From Caulobacteraceae bacterium (GTDB lineage: Bacteria > Pseudomonadota > Alphaproteobacteria > Caulobacterales > Caulobacteraceae), in contig CANGCO010000019.1 of assembly GCA_947452365.1 (NCBI GenBank), forward strand, positions 1 to 32,275: a DNA stretch of 32,275 nt. The letters run 5' to 3'. The notes under the pieces were generated by a model, which saw nothing but the letters and a program-made list of their open reading frames with translations, did not search any database and was not told the DNA's origin. Numbering within the stretch: position 1 is the first letter of the stretch; each line of letters begins with the position of its first letter. Shown here piece by piece: positions 1 through 7,895 of this stretch. The position numbers were made by a program, and so were the translations under genes.

Positions 1-137
1 ATACTTTCTGTGGCGCTATCCCTAGGGTCACCCCCGGCGGGCGTTACCCGCCGCCTTTTCACCGTGGAGCCCGGACTTTCCTCGACCCCTGTTACCAGGG
101 ACCGCGACCGCCCGGCCGTCTGATCCGCGAAACAGAT
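1..137 (-). ncRNA. rnpB: RNase P RNA, 5' part (runs off the window)
   Basis: On the minus strand, positions 83-66 read GAGGAAAGTCCGGGCTCC, the near-universal signature of bacterial type A RNase P RNA. It is followed by a hairpin with a GGTAACGCC core (about 53-33), then GGGGGTGACCC and ACAGAAAG at the window edge, in the expected order. Upstream, AGACGGCCGGGCGGTCGC (about 120-103) matches the P1-P3 region. The 5' end is estimated at 125-137 and is uncertain by about ten bases. The 3' part lies outside the window. It is the catalytic RNA that trims the 5' leader of tRNA precursors. It sits just downstream of the amidase gene on the same strand. Confidence 0.93.
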
Positions 138-176
138 GAGCCCTCAAGCCTTTGGGGTCAAGGCTATTGCACGGCA

Positions 177-908
177 TCAAGCTTCGCTGGCGGCCCTTAA
201 CAGGTGCACCAGGCGCGCGCGGGTGTCGCCATCGGCAATGCCGTCGACAAGCTCTGGTCGCCAATGGGCCTGAAACGCGGTCATAGTAATTGCTGTGTCC
301 AATTCAAACCGTCCGTCGGGGGGGCAGTCATAGCCAAGCCGGGTCAGGCCGGCCTGAAGTGCAAACACGCCCGCCCCCTCATCACCAATCGATAAGGGCG
401 CGCCGGGCGCGGGTTCAGGCTCTACCCACAGGCCATGACCGGCCGCGGCCAAGGCCTGCCAGGGAAACAGCTCGCCCGGGTCTTGCTTGCGGTCGGGCGC
501 CACATCGCTATGGCCAAGAATGCGGCTATCGGGGATATCCCAGCGCCCGCGAATATCATCCAACAGGCCGACCAGGGCTGCGATTTGCACGTCGGGAAAG
601 GCGCGATAGCCATAATCATGGCCTGGATTGACCAATTCTATGCCAATCGACACCGCATTGATATCGCGCTCGCCCTTCCAAAAAGACAGTCCCGCATGCC
701 AGGCGCGCCTTTCTTCGGCGACCAGGGTAAAGAGGCGACCATCCTCCTCGATCATATAATGCGCCGAGACCTTGGCCGCTGGATCACGCAGTCTTGCCAA
801 GGCTTCAGCCCCTGTCTGCATGCCGGTATAGTGCAAGACCACCATGTCGGGCGGGCCCTTGCGGACGTCGAAATTGGGCGAGGGTGCGGCGATCGGGTCG
901 GTGATCAT
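177..908 (-). CDS. N-acetylmuramoyl-L-alanine amidase, AmpD type, with peptidoglycan-binding domain
   Basis: A 243-residue zinc amidase that cuts the bond between MurNAc and L-Ala in muropeptides. The Amidase_2 domain covers about residues 20-150. Probable zinc ligands are H26 (in VVLHYTG), H133 (GHSDVAPDR) and D143 (KQDPGELFPW), and the probable catalytic Glu is E91 (SIGIELVNPG); the spacing of H133 and D143 agrees with AmpD. Residues about 170-240 form a PG_binding_1-like domain (LQAGLTRLGY, DGRFELDT). No signal peptide is visible, which favours a cytoplasmic anhydro-muropeptide recycling role, although the binding domain leaves an envelope role possible. Its ATG overlaps the TGA of the upstream transporter gene by 4 bases, so the two are probably translationally coupled. 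Confidence 0.93.
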   Translation of the reverse strand: MITDPIAAPSPNFDVRKGPPDMVVLHYTGMQTGAEALARLRDPAAKVSAHYMIEEDGRLFTLVAEERRAWHAGLSFWKGERDINAVSIGIELVNPGHDYGYRAFPDVQIAALVGLLDDIRGRWDIPDSRILGHSDVAPDRKQDPGELFPWQALAAAGHGLWVEPEPAPGAPLSIGDEGAGVFALQAGLTRLGYDCPPDGRFELDTAITMTAFQAHWRPELVDGIADGDTRARLVHLLRAASEA

Positions 909-1795
909 TGGCGGCTCCGAAACAATTCAGCCACAGACAACATACGATTGGGCCGCAACGCAATAATCAAGACACCCGCCAGCGCGATCGCTGTGCCAAT
1001 GCCCATGCGCAGATCAAAATGGTCATGGGTCAAGACAACGCCCAGACCAATGGTGAATAGCGGCGTCATCAGGGTCAAGGGCGCAATCAAATTGGCCTCA
1101 TATTTCTGGATTAGGCCATAATAGGCCGTATGGCCCAGCACGCTGACGACCAGGGCTGAAAACACCAGGGCGCCGATAAAGGGCAGTCCCGCCGCGCTCA
1201 TGGCCGCAAACTGATCCTGCTCGAACACAGCGGTGAGCAAGAGCAGCGGCAGGATAGACGAGGCCCCGACCCAGGCTTGAAACTGTAAGGGTTTGACGCC
1301 GTCCATCTGTTTCATCATCACAGCGCCAAGCGAGCCTAAAAATGCCGCAGCAGCGATCAACATCAGGCCCGGGGACAAGGCCGCACCATGCGGGTCCCAG
1401 ACCACAGTCATGGCCCCGGCAAAGGTCAGACTAATACCGATGCCGCGCCGCCAACGAATCGTCTCGCCAAGCATCAGCATGGACATGATTGTGGTCATGG
1501 GCACACCCAACTGACTTACAATGGCAGCGCCAGACGGGCTGGCGGTCTTGAGGCCGATAAACAAGAGTACGAAATTGCCGCAGCCCATTAATAGGGCCAC
1601 GATCAAGAGCCGCCAACGCGGCCTTGGCATGGGCAGGAGCCAGGGCGCGACCAAGACCGCCACCAGCACAAACCGCACCAGGGCATAGCTCATGGGCGGC
1701 ACACCCATCTGGGTGATGACCACCTTGCTCAAGACTGTATTCATGGCCCAGACCGTACAGATCAGGATCAGAAGGCCAAAATCACGCAAGGACAT
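905..1795 (-). CDS. EamA/DMT-family transporter
   Basis: An inner-membrane protein with about ten hydrophobic segments in two repeats, the arrangement of EamA drug/metabolite exporters. The substrate cannot be read from sequence; relatives export amino acids, sugars or small metabolites. The reading frame is open to 1873, but the ATG at 1795 is preferred. It places the first membrane helix at residue 5 (FGLLILICTVWAMNTVLSK), gives 296 residues, typical for the family, and has AAAGG about 13 bases upstream. The longer version would add a 26-residue unconserved, positively charged extension. The 3' end overlaps the amidase start by 4 bases. Confidence 0.85.
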   Translation of the reverse strand: MSLRDFGLLILICTVWAMNTVLSKVVITQMGVPPMSYALVRFVLVAVLVAPWLLPMPRPRWRLLIVALLMGCGNFVLLFIGLKTASPSGAAIVSQLGVPMTTIMSMLMLGETIRWRRGIGISLTFAGAMTVVWDPHGAALSPGLMLIAAAAFLGSLGAVMMKQMDGVKPLQFQAWVGASSILPLLLLTAVFEQDQFAAMSAAGLPFIGALVFSALVVSVLGHTAYYGLIQKYEANLIAPLTLMTPLFTIGLGVVLTHDHFDLRMGIGTAIALAGVLIIALRPNRMLSVAELFRSRQ

Positions 1796-1902
1796 GAACG
1801 CACAAATACCTTTCAAAGGCCCAGCCCGCGCTGCACCCATGGTTTGGCCGTTGTCTACACGGTTTTGCAGCAAACGGCAGTGACTATGATCGCCAAAACA
1901 GC

Positions 1903-3951
1903 CTAACCCGCCTGAAGCTGCTGCTTGACCCGCTCGGCCAGGATCTTGATGTCCAAGGGCTTGGGCAGGAAGGTCACGCCGGTCTCGCCCTCAAGCAGGT
2001 CAGAAAACTCCGCCTCGGCATAGCCGGAAATAAACATGACCGGGGCCGAGCCCAAAAACGCCCGCGCCCGCTTAAGCAAGGTTGGACCGTCAATACCCGG
2101 CATGATGACGTCGCTGATCAAGAGATCAATCTTGCCTGCATGTTCCTGCGCCAAGACTAGGGCCTCCTCGCCATCACAGGCCTCAATCACCTCATAGCCG
2201 CGGGCGCGCAATAGGCGGGCGGCCACACCGCGCACAGCGTCCTCGTCCTCGACAAACAAGATGCATCCCGCCCCAGACAGATCGCGGGCCACCGGGCGCG
2301 TCTTGGCCACAGGGGCAGGCGCCAGACCAAGACCAGCGAGCGGTATATGCACCCGCAAAAAGATGCGAAAGGCCGCCCCCTTGCCAGGCCCGGTCTCGAC
2401 ATGAATCCAGCCATCGGCTTGTTTGATAATGCCATAGACCGTGGCCAGACCAAGCCCGGTACCCTCGCCGACCGGCTTGGTGGTGAAAAACGGATCGAAA
2501 ATCTTGGACAGGACCTCGGGCGGAATGCCAGGGCCATTATCGGCAACCTCGATCAAGGCCACCTCGCCCGCGCCGGGATTTTCCGGGGCATAGCCAAGGC
2601 TGCGGGCCTGATCTTGCGACAGGCGCGCGGTGCGAATCTTAACAAGGCCGCCGCCTTGGGCGCGCACCGCGTCGCGGGCATTGACCGCCAGATTCATTAC
2701 GGCGGTTTCCAGCTGGCTCTTATCAACCCGTACCATGGGTAGGTTGCGGCCATAATCGGTTTCCAGCTTGACGTCTTCGCGCAGCAGGCGGCGCAGCAGG
2801 ACTGAAAATTCGCTGATCAGTTCGCCCAGGTCCAAGACCTCGCGTTGCAGGGTCTGTTTGCGCGAAAAAGCCAAGAGCTTGCGCACCAGATCGGCGGCCC
2901 GCACGCCCGTCTGGCGGATCTCGTTCAGGCCCTCATAAGACGGGTCCCCCACGGGGTGGCGATGCAAAAGCTCATCCAGACGCAGTTGAATCGCGGTCAA
3001 CAGATTGTTGAAATCATGGGCCACGCCCCCAGCCAATTGGCCAATCGCCTGCATTTTCTGCGACTGGGCCAGTTGCAGTTCCATCTGCTTTTGCTCAGAC
3101 ACATCGACCAGATAGGCAACAAACCGCCCGCCGCTGCGGCTAAGATAGAGATGCGCCAGACCGGCAGGATTGGCGACCAGCCTGACCTCAATCGGTCCGG
3201 TCTTGCCCGCCGCAATCTGGGCGGCCGCCTCAGCGCGCGCAGCCGGCTCGATCAGATCGCAAAACCGCCCGCCCGGATCGGCAGCCCCGGTAAAGGCGCT
3301 AAAAGCCTGATTAGACTGAATAATCAAGGCATTGAGCGGATCAGCTCCATCGAGCAAGGCCGCCCCAAACGGTGCGGTGGCGGCAAATGTGTCCAGGCTC
3401 AGGGCCGCATGCGACGGGGCAGCGCCCCCAAGGACCGGGCCTGGCTCTGGCAGAGGGTCTGGAGCGAGATCGAATTCTGGCGCGACAACTGCGATTTCGG
3501 CAAGCGTTTGCCCCTCAGGCCTCTCCATCAGGCGCAGCAGATAGGCCTGACCTTCAGCGCCAAGGCCATGAGGCATCAGGGCGATATGGGCGGCATAATC
3601 GCCGCCCTGCCAAAGCACCGGTGCGGCGCGGGTCTGACCCCGGCGCGCGGCGGCAAAGGCGCTGAATAGGTCTGTGGCAAAGGGGACCTGGATGGGCAAG
3701 CTCATCTCCGGACCCATCAAGGCAAACCAGGCCAGATTGGCAGCCAGAATGGCGCCGTCCTCGCCAACCACGGCGGCCGCCTCGGTCAGGACATCGACCA
3801 GCACCTGCTCAAGCGCTGGTTCTTCGACACCGTGTTCAGCGCGTCCCAGACCAAAGGCCAGGCCCAGCAGGCCAAGGCCGGGCTTGCTAGCGGCCCTTGG
3901 CTTGGCCTTGGCCGGATCAATGGCTTTTGCAACAGGGGTCAACATGAACAA
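1903..3951 (-). CDS. cckA: CckA-type hybrid histidine kinase/phosphatase
   Basis: A 682-residue protein whose core closely matches remembered Caulobacter CckA. The H box is [13 protein letters not shown] (phospho-acceptor H312), followed by a CckA-specific dimerisation segment ([20 protein letters not shown]). The ATPase has an N box (N420/N424), DNGPGIP (471-477) and [14 protein letters not shown]-terminal receiver (about 562-680) has acidic residues at 568-571, phospho-acceptor D614 and K664. CckA drives the ChpT-CtrA/CpdR phosphorelay and reverses it as a phosphatase. Two degenerate PAS-like stretches are seen at about 50-150 and 190-285. No membrane helix is visible at the N terminus, whereas Caulobacter CckA has two. 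The TTG at 3951 is preferred because AGGA lies 7 bases upstream; ATG 3945 is the alternative. It lies downstream of flhB. Confidence 0.93.
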   Translation of the reverse strand: MFMLTPVAKAIDPAKAKPRAASKPGLGLLGLAFGLGRAEHGVEEPALEQVLVDVLTEAAAVVGEDGAILAANLAWFALMGPEMSLPIQVPFATDLFSAFAAARRGQTRAAPVLWQGGDYAAHIALMPHGLGAEGQAYLLRLMERPEGQTLAEIAVVAPEFDLAPDPLPEPGPVLGGAAPSHAALSLDTFAATAPFGAALLDGADPLNALIIQSNQAFSAFTGAADPGGRFCDLIEPAARAEAAAQIAAGKTGPIEVRLVANPAGLAHLYLSRSGGRFVAYLVDVSEQKQMELQLAQSQKMQAIGQLAGGVAHDFNNLLTAIQLRLDELLHRHPVGDPSYEGLNEIRQTGVRAADLVRKLLAFSRKQTLQREVLDLGELISEFSVLLRRLLREDVKLETDYGRNLPMVRVDKSQLETAVMNLAVNARDAVRAQGGGLVKIRTARLSQDQARSLGYAPENPGAGEVALIEVADNGPGIPPEVLSKIFDPFFTTKPVGEGTGLGLATVYGIIKQADGWIHVETGPGKGAAFRIFLRVHIPLAGLGLAPAPVAKTRPVARDLSGAGCILFVEDEDAVRGVAARLLRARGYEVIEACDGEEALVLAQEHAGKIDLLISDVIMPGIDGPTLLKRARAFLGSAPVMFISGYAEAEFSDLLEGETGVTFLPKPLDIKILAERVKQQLQAG

Positions 3952-3994
3952 TCATCTATCCTGGCCAATCCGGCCGCGGCCCAGCAATTGCGGT

Positions 3995-4023
3995 ATTATA
4001 CCCGAGTCTCGGTTCTGACCTAA
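3995..4023 (-). promoter_or_regulatory. Possible cckA promoter with palindrome in the spacer
   Basis: In the 101-base gap between flhB and cckA the minus strand has a perfect TATAAT (4000-3995). At 17-base spacing the -35 position reads TTAGGT, a weak match. The spacer contains an 11-base palindrome, CCGAGACTCGG (4012-4002), which could be an operator. Several TTAA tetramers lie upstream (4028-4056), but none has the 7-base spacing of a CtrA box. This is inference from motif and position only. Confidence 0.4.
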
Positions 4024-4052
4024 ATTAGTCTATGTTACCTTAAAGCTTAACC

Positions 4053-5129
4053 TTAACCGGCGCGGCGGCCCGTGCGGCGCGAGCCGAGGATGAAGCCGAT
4101 CACCTTGGCGACCGCCTCATATTGTTCGCGTGGGATTTCTTCGTCTATCTCGACCGTGGCATAAAGGGCGCGCGCCAAGGGCGCGTCTTCGACCACCGGC
4201 ACATTGGCCTCCTCGGCCACGGCACGGATTTTTAAGGCGACTCGATCGAGCCCCTTGGCGACACAGATCGGCACAGAAGTCTCACCCGCCTCATAGCGCA
4301 GGGCCACAGCATAGTGGGTCGGGTTCATCACCACGACCGTGGCCGTCGGCACGGCCTGCATCATCCGGCGCCGGGCGCGTTGGTTGCGGATCTGACGCAG
4401 CCGCGCCTTCATCTGGGGGTCGCCTTCGCTTTGCTTGTGCTCGTCCTTGACCTCCTGCTTGCTCATCTTCATGCGCTGCATGAAGCGCTGATATTGAATG
4501 ATCCAATCAATCCCGGCCCCAAAGCCGAGCGTGATTAGGGCGGCAATCATCAGCAGTTTTAGAATATCCCAGGTCAGGGGGATGATTGCGGTGACATCCA
4601 GCGCCGCCAACTGGGTTATGGCCTGGGCGTGGGGCTTGAGCACCATCCAAGCGACCACCGACAGGATGAGGATTTTAAGGGTCGATTTGACAAATTGAAT
4701 AAGGGCATCGACGCCAAACAGGCGCTTGAACCCCTCAATGGGCGAGAACTTGCTCAGTCCGCCCTCAAATAATTTGGCCGGGGTGAACATAAACCCGGTC
4801 TGGATCAGATTGCCAGCAATGCCCGCCGCAAGGGTTGCGCCAAATATCAAGGCCAGGCTCGGCAGGACGGTCTGGCCCACCCCATGCAGCAGCGAAACCG
4901 TGCCGGCCGCCGTCAGGTCAATCTTGTCTGGCCGGTCGAGAAAGAGCCGAAGCGCGCCGACCAGGCCCTTGGCCATGCCTTCGCCGCCCCAGACCAAGGC
5001 CAGGGTGGTTCCGGCAAGGGCCATAAAGGCGGCAACATCCGGCGACCGGGCGACATCCCCTTTTTCGCGGGCATCGCCAAGTTTTTTGCCGGATGGGGGT
5101 TCGGTTTGGGAACTGGGATCCTCGGCCAT
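4053..5129 (-). CDS. flhB: Flagellar export switch protein FlhB
   Basis: A 358-residue export-gate component that switches the flagellar type III secretion system from rod/hook to filament substrates by cleaving itself. The cleavage motif NPTH is present at 269-272, between the charged linker (about 220-260) and the cytoplasmic domain. Four hydrophobic segments cover about 30-210. The N terminus has the usual SQTEPPSGKKLGDAREKG. The C-terminal domain carries VAKGLDRVALKIRAVAEE and VVEDAPLARALY, both typical of FlhB/SctU. ATG start; it follows fliR after a 9-base gap. No flhA gene lies nearby. Confidence 0.97.
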   Translation of the reverse strand: MAEDPSSQTEPPSGKKLGDAREKGDVARSPDVAAFMALAGTTLALVWGGEGMAKGLVGALRLFLDRPDKIDLTAAGTVSLLHGVGQTVLPSLALIFGATLAAGIAGNLIQTGFMFTPAKLFEGGLSKFSPIEGFKRLFGVDALIQFVKSTLKILILSVVAWMVLKPHAQAITQLAALDVTAIIPLTWDILKLLMIAALITLGFGAGIDWIIQYQRFMQRMKMSKQEVKDEHKQSEGDPQMKARLRQIRNQRARRRMMQAVPTATVVVMNPTHYAVALRYEAGETSVPICVAKGLDRVALKIRAVAEEANVPVVEDAPLARALYATVEIDEEIPREQYEAVAKVIGFILGSRRTGRRAG

Positions 5130-5138
5130 GCCCGGGCC

Positions 5139-5894
5139 CTATTGAAACACGTGCAGGAAGGATTCGTAGTGCTGGATCCAGACCAGCCCGATCATGCTGA
5201 TACTCAAGGCCACCAGGGACAGGCCCAACAGCACGCTCAAGGGTGTCGCTACAAAAAAGATCTGGAACTGCGGCATGACCCGGCCAACCAGGCCAGTGGC
5301 TATATTGAGGACCAAAGAAAACACGATCACTGGCGCAGATAGCTGTACGCCAAGCGCTATGGACTGGCTCACCGTCTGGATGGCCAAGGTGACTGTATCC
5401 TGCATCGGCAAGGGCTTGAGCGGCGCAAACAGGGTATAGGACCTGGCCATGGCTAGCAAAAAGCTGTGATGCAGATTGGTAACAAAAATCAGGGTCAAAC
5501 CCGTGACGGTGAGAAAACTGGTGACCGAGGCGCTGGGCTGGGCCTGCAGCGGATTGGTCGTCTGTGAAAAGGCCAAGGTGGTCTGGATCGAGATGATTTC
5601 GCCAGCGGTCGAAAGCGAGGACATGAACAGACGCAATATGGTGCCGATCGCAAGCCCCACCAAGGCCTCCTTCGAGACCGCATAGACCATGCCCCCGACG
5701 GTGGAATCTAGCGCCGGCAGATAGGGCGCAACGCTCGGAGCGATACAAAATGCGGTCAAGAGCGCGAAAGACAGCCTTAATCGCGGCGATACGGACGCTT
5801 CACCCAGACCGGGCATGACCATGATCATGCTGCCAGCCCGCGCAAAAACCAGGCCCAGGACATAGACCTGCTGGGCGGTGGCATAGGCCTCCAC
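5139..5894 (-). CDS. fliR: Flagellar export gate protein FliR
   Basis: A 251-residue polytopic membrane protein of the FliP5-FliQ4-FliR1 export channel. About six hydrophobic segments are visible, with family-typical stretches such as FARAGSMIMVMPGLG near the N terminus, GEIISIQTTLAFSQTTNP at about residues 97-115, and a C-terminal GRVMPQFQIFFVATPLS. The start is GTG (5894-5892), 3 bases after the fliQ stop, so it is probably read by coupled translation. Length is normal (about 250-260). Confidence 0.96.
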   Translation of the reverse strand: MEAYATAQQVYVLGLVFARAGSMIMVMPGLGEASVSPRLRLSFALLTAFCIAPSVAPYLPALDSTVGGMVYAVSKEALVGLAIGTILRLFMSSLSTAGEIISIQTTLAFSQTTNPLQAQPSASVTSFLTVTGLTLIFVTNLHHSFLLAMARSYTLFAPLKPLPMQDTVTLAIQTVSQSIALGVQLSAPVIVFSLVLNIATGLVGRVMPQFQIFFVATPLSVLLGLSLVALSISMIGLVWIQHYESFLHVFQ

Positions 5895-5897
5895 GGC

Positions 5898-6161
5898 CTA
5901 GAGACCGACGATGCGCGCGGCGATTTTTTGCATAAAATCCCCCATCATCCGGCCCATCAGCGGCAGGAAAAACAATAGGGTGATAAACACCACCAAGATC
6001 TTGGGGGCATAGACAAGGGTGGCCTCCTGAATCTGGGTCAGGGCTTGAAACAGGCCCACCAGAACCCCGACCACCAGACCGGCAATCATTACCGGCGCCG
6101 ACAGGGCAACCGCCAGAAAAATGGCGTCTCTTGCCAAATCAACGACCTGGTTTGCGTTCAT
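5898..6161 (-). CDS. fliQ: Flagellar export gate protein FliQ
   Basis: An 87-residue protein with two membrane helices, the small subunit of the FliPQR export channel. The sequence begins MNANQVVDLARDA and contains VGLFQALTQIQEATL and PKILVV, typical of FliQ. The ATG at 6161 is chosen over an upstream in-frame start at 6182 because it gives the family length and has GAGG 10 bases ahead. A 96-base gap separates it from fliE. That gap holds a candidate sigma-70 promoter and a CtrA-like box, so fliQ-fliR-flhB may form a separate transcription unit. Confidence 0.96.
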   Translation of the reverse strand: MNANQVVDLARDAIFLAVALSAPVMIAGLVVGVLVGLFQALTQIQEATLVYAPKILVVFITLLFFLPLMGRMMGDFMQKIAARIVGL

Positions 6162-6194
6162 GGCCCCGACCTCACGACTCAAGTGTTTAAAAAG

Positions 6195-6224
6195 ATTATC
6201 TATCCTAGGTTAGGCATGGGTCAA
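6195..6224 (-). promoter_or_regulatory. Candidate sigma-70 promoter of fliQ-fliR-flhB
   Basis: On the minus strand, TTGACC (6224-6219) and GATAAT (6200-6195) are separated by 18 bases, each matching 5 of 6 consensus positions. Transcription would begin near 6188, leaving a leader of about 27 bases that includes the fliQ ribosome-binding site. A CtrA-like box ends 5 bases upstream of the -35 element. Confidence 0.6.
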
Positions 6225-6228
6225 CAGG

Positions 6229-6244
6229 GTTAACAAAACCTTAG
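6229..6244 (-). promoter_or_regulatory. CtrA-like box upstream of fliQ
   Basis: The minus strand reads CTAA-N7-TTAAC, 8 of 9 matches to the CtrA consensus TTAA-N7-TTAAC. It sits directly upstream of the candidate -35 element of fliQ. The right half-site and the bases after it (TTAACCCTGTT) are identical over 11 bases to the box in front of flgB. In Caulobacter the fliQR promoter is a known CtrA target. Binding here is inferred. Confidence 0.6.
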
Positions 6245-6257
6245 CCGCCGGCTCAGG

Positions 6258-6572
6258 CTAGATCGGCATGCGCATGATTTCTTGATAGGCGGAAATGGCC
6301 TGGTCACGGACCGACATAATGGTTTCCAGACTGGTTTCTGCGGAAGAAATCGCTGTGACCACATCGACCAGATCCGCCTTGCCTTGAACCTGGGCCTTGA
6401 TCTGGCGCTCGGCATTGCGGCTGGAATTGATCGTATCATTGATGGCGTTTTGTACCAGGGCGCCAAAGCCGGGGCCGTCCTGGGTCAGGGGCATGCCGCC
6501 ACCCAAACCCCCGGATTTGGCCGCCGACTGGGCCGTGGCATAGGCTTTTGCCGCAATCAGGGAACTTACCAT
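6258..6572 (-). CDS. fliE: Flagellar hook-basal body protein FliE
   Basis: A 104-residue protein that joins the MS ring to the proximal rod and helps open the export gate. The diagnostic C-terminal stretch is present: [20 protein letters not shown], then [11 protein letters not shown]. The N-terminal half is Gly/Ala-rich and variable, as usual. The start is ATG, 13 bases after the flgC stop, so it is the third gene of flgB-flgC-fliE. Confidence 0.95.
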   Translation of the reverse strand: MVSSLIAAKAYATAQSAAKSGGLGGGMPLTQDGPGFGALVQNAINDTINSSRNAERQIKAQVQGKADLVDVVTAISSAETSLETIMSVRDQAISAYQEIMRMPI

Positions 6573-6585
6573 GGTCTAGACGGTC

Positions 6586-7020
6586 CTATTTGCGGATCAG
6601 GTCAAGGGTTCGCGACTGCACACTGCGCGAGGTCTCGATCACATTCAGATTAGCCTCATAGGCCCTTTGGGCCTGGCGCATATCCAGGGCCTCAACCAGA
6701 CTGTCGACATTGGGCATCTTCAAATAGCCCTGGGCATCGGCATAGGGGTGGCCTGGATCATATTGCAGTCGAAAATCGCGTGGGTCAGGATCGACCCGCT
6801 TCATCTCAACCCCGACATAGCCATCCCCAAGCTTTTGCGGCCGAAACACCGGGATTTGACGCCGATAAGGATCCCCGCCCGGCGTCTTGGCAATCGAGTC
6901 AGCATTGGCAAGGTTTTCGGCAATAATCCGCATCCGCGCCTGCTGGGCGCGCAGGGCGCTGGCAGCAATCGCCATGGGCGCATTGGTGGCATTAATCGGC
7001 GGGCGCGGCGGCTTGACCAT
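6586..7020 (-). CDS. flgC: Flagellar proximal rod protein FlgC
   Basis: A 144-residue rod protein. The N terminus contains the rod-family helix (AIAASALRAQQARMRIIAEN, then LANADS). The middle has YRRQIPVFRP and the C terminus MPNVDSLVEALDMRQAQRAY followed by EANLNVIETS, the conserved FlgC ending. A 15-residue Pro/Asn-rich leader precedes the conserved helix; starting at the second Met would shorten it without changing the assignment. It lies 20 bases after flgB. Confidence 0.96.
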   Translation of the reverse strand: MVKPPRPPINATNAPMAIAASALRAQQARMRIIAENLANADSIAKTPGGDPYRRQIPVFRPQKLGDGYVGVEMKRVDPDPRDFRLQYDPGHPYADAQGYLKMPNVDSLVEALDMRQAQRAYEANLNVIETSRSVQSRTLDLIRK

Positions 7021-7040
7021 GGGTTAGTTCTCCTGCCCCC

Positions 7041-7487
7041 TCAACGGCCCGGCGCTCGGGCGGCCGAGCGCAACATGCCCAAAGATTTTTGGTAAAAGCC
7101 CATAGCCGCGTCATAGTTTGCGCGCGTATCGGTCAATTTCATCATCTGCTCTTCGAGCACGACCTTATTGCCATCGAGACTGACCTCTGTGTCCCTATAA
7201 TTGATCGGCTTGCCGCCGGTACTCGACAAGACCCGCATGCCGGGCAAGTGCCTTGCATTGGTCTGGACAGGTCCGGCCGAGGTGGTGATCGCAAACCCCT
7301 CATCGGTCGGTTTGAGGTTTGCCGCCGAAGGGTTGCCGTCCCCAAGTTTGAACGGCTTCAAATCGCGCGCCATGAAATCGGGCGTGTCCGAATTGGCGAC
7401 ATTTTCGGCAATCAGTTGCTGGCGTCGATTGAGATAGCCCAACCAATCTTTCAACAATGAAAACAAAGGTATGTTTTGAACGTCCAT
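7041..7487 (-). CDS. flgB: Flagellar proximal rod protein FlgB
   Basis: A 148-residue rod protein with the rod-family N-terminal motif (LNRRQQLIAENVANSDTPDF) and the FlgB-typical MARDLKPF. The C-terminal half has VVLEEQMMKLTDTRANYDAA and FYQKSLGML. It is the first gene of flgB-flgC-fliE. The ATG at 7487 has no recognisable Shine-Dalgarno sequence, and a perfect CtrA consensus lies 22 bases upstream. Together these allow a leaderless transcript. Confidence 0.96.
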   Translation of the reverse strand: MDVQNIPLFSLLKDWLGYLNRRQQLIAENVANSDTPDFMARDLKPFKLGDGNPSAANLKPTDEGFAITTSAGPVQTNARHLPGMRVLSSTGGKPINYRDTEVSLDGNKVVLEEQMMKLTDTRANYDAAMGFYQKSLGMLRSAARAPGR

Positions 7488-7509
7488 AAATAAAACTTAA
7501 ATGAACAGG

Positions 7510-7525
7510 GTTAATCGAGACTTAA
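7510..7525 (-). promoter_or_regulatory. CtrA box between flgB and fliO
   Basis: The minus strand reads TTAA-GTCTCGA-TTAAC, a full 9 of 9 match to TTAA-N7-TTAAC. It lies in the 87-base divergent gap. Relative to the flgB ATG it spans about -23 to -38, where a -35 element would be for a leaderless mRNA. Relative to the fliO start on the other strand it is 50-65 bases upstream. It could control either or both genes. Confidence 0.7.
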
Positions 7526-7574
7526 TATAGTCAGGCACAAGGCGATCGACATAAGATCGATAAAACGACTCACC

Positions 7575-7895
7575 TTGGCACGGACATATATCTTGATTTT
7601 ATGGGAAATTTTACGAGCGATCCTAGCCTTGGCCTTTACCTTGGCCATTGCCGGATTGATCGCCTATGGCCTCAGACGATTTGGGCCAGACACACTGACC
7701 CGGCTACAGGGCCTAAAGGGGCCAGCCAAGCGCATGGCTGTGCTCGAAACCCTGATGCTCGACCCCCAACGTCGTCTGATTCTATTTCGTCTGGACACTG
7801 AGGAAAAGCTGCTCCTGCTCGGAGAAGGCCAGATTTTGCAAAGCCAGCCGGCAAAAACCGCCCCGTCACACCCCCCGGAGCCGCCCCTGCAATGA
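7575..7895 (+). CDS. fliO: Flagellar biosynthesis protein FliO
   Basis: A 106-residue protein with one N-terminal membrane helix (about residues 5-32) followed by the FliO cytoplasmic core: KRMAVLETLMLDPQRRLILF, then RLDTEEKLLLLGEGQ. FliO is a scaffold for assembling FliP. The tail is Pro-rich and variable. The only plausible start is TTG at 7575, since no ATG is available in frame before the preceding stop at 7551; no clear ribosome-binding site is seen. Its stop overlaps the fliP ATG by 4 bases, which supports the assignment. Confidence 0.88.
   Translation: MARTYILILWEILRAILALAFTLAIAGLIAYGLRRFGPDTLTRLQGLKGPAKRMAVLETLMLDPQRRLILFRLDTEEKLLLLGEGQILQSQPAKTAPSHPPEPPLQ

Noticed and set aside
140-176. 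Sigma-70 promoter for rnpB (TTGACC at 161-156)
   Set aside because: The -10 position at normal spacing reads CATCTG, too weak to list as a feature, although some promoter must be near.
435-1121. Long plus-strand open frame opposite the amidase and transporter genes
   Set aside because: It overlaps two well-supported minus-strand genes, resembles no family and has no coding features of its own.
2845-3669. Long plus-strand open frame opposite cckA
   Set aside because: The opposite strand encodes conserved CckA domains; this frame is a GC-driven shadow.
4024-4056. Run of TTAA tetramers upstream of cckA as a CtrA box
   Set aside because: Spacings are 2, 3, 8 or 9 bases; none is 7.
7575-7595. 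Sigma-54-like TTGGCACGG at the start of fliO
   Set aside because: The -24 half is perfect, but the -12 GC is missing at the required 10-base spacing, and the sequence is the fliO start codon region.
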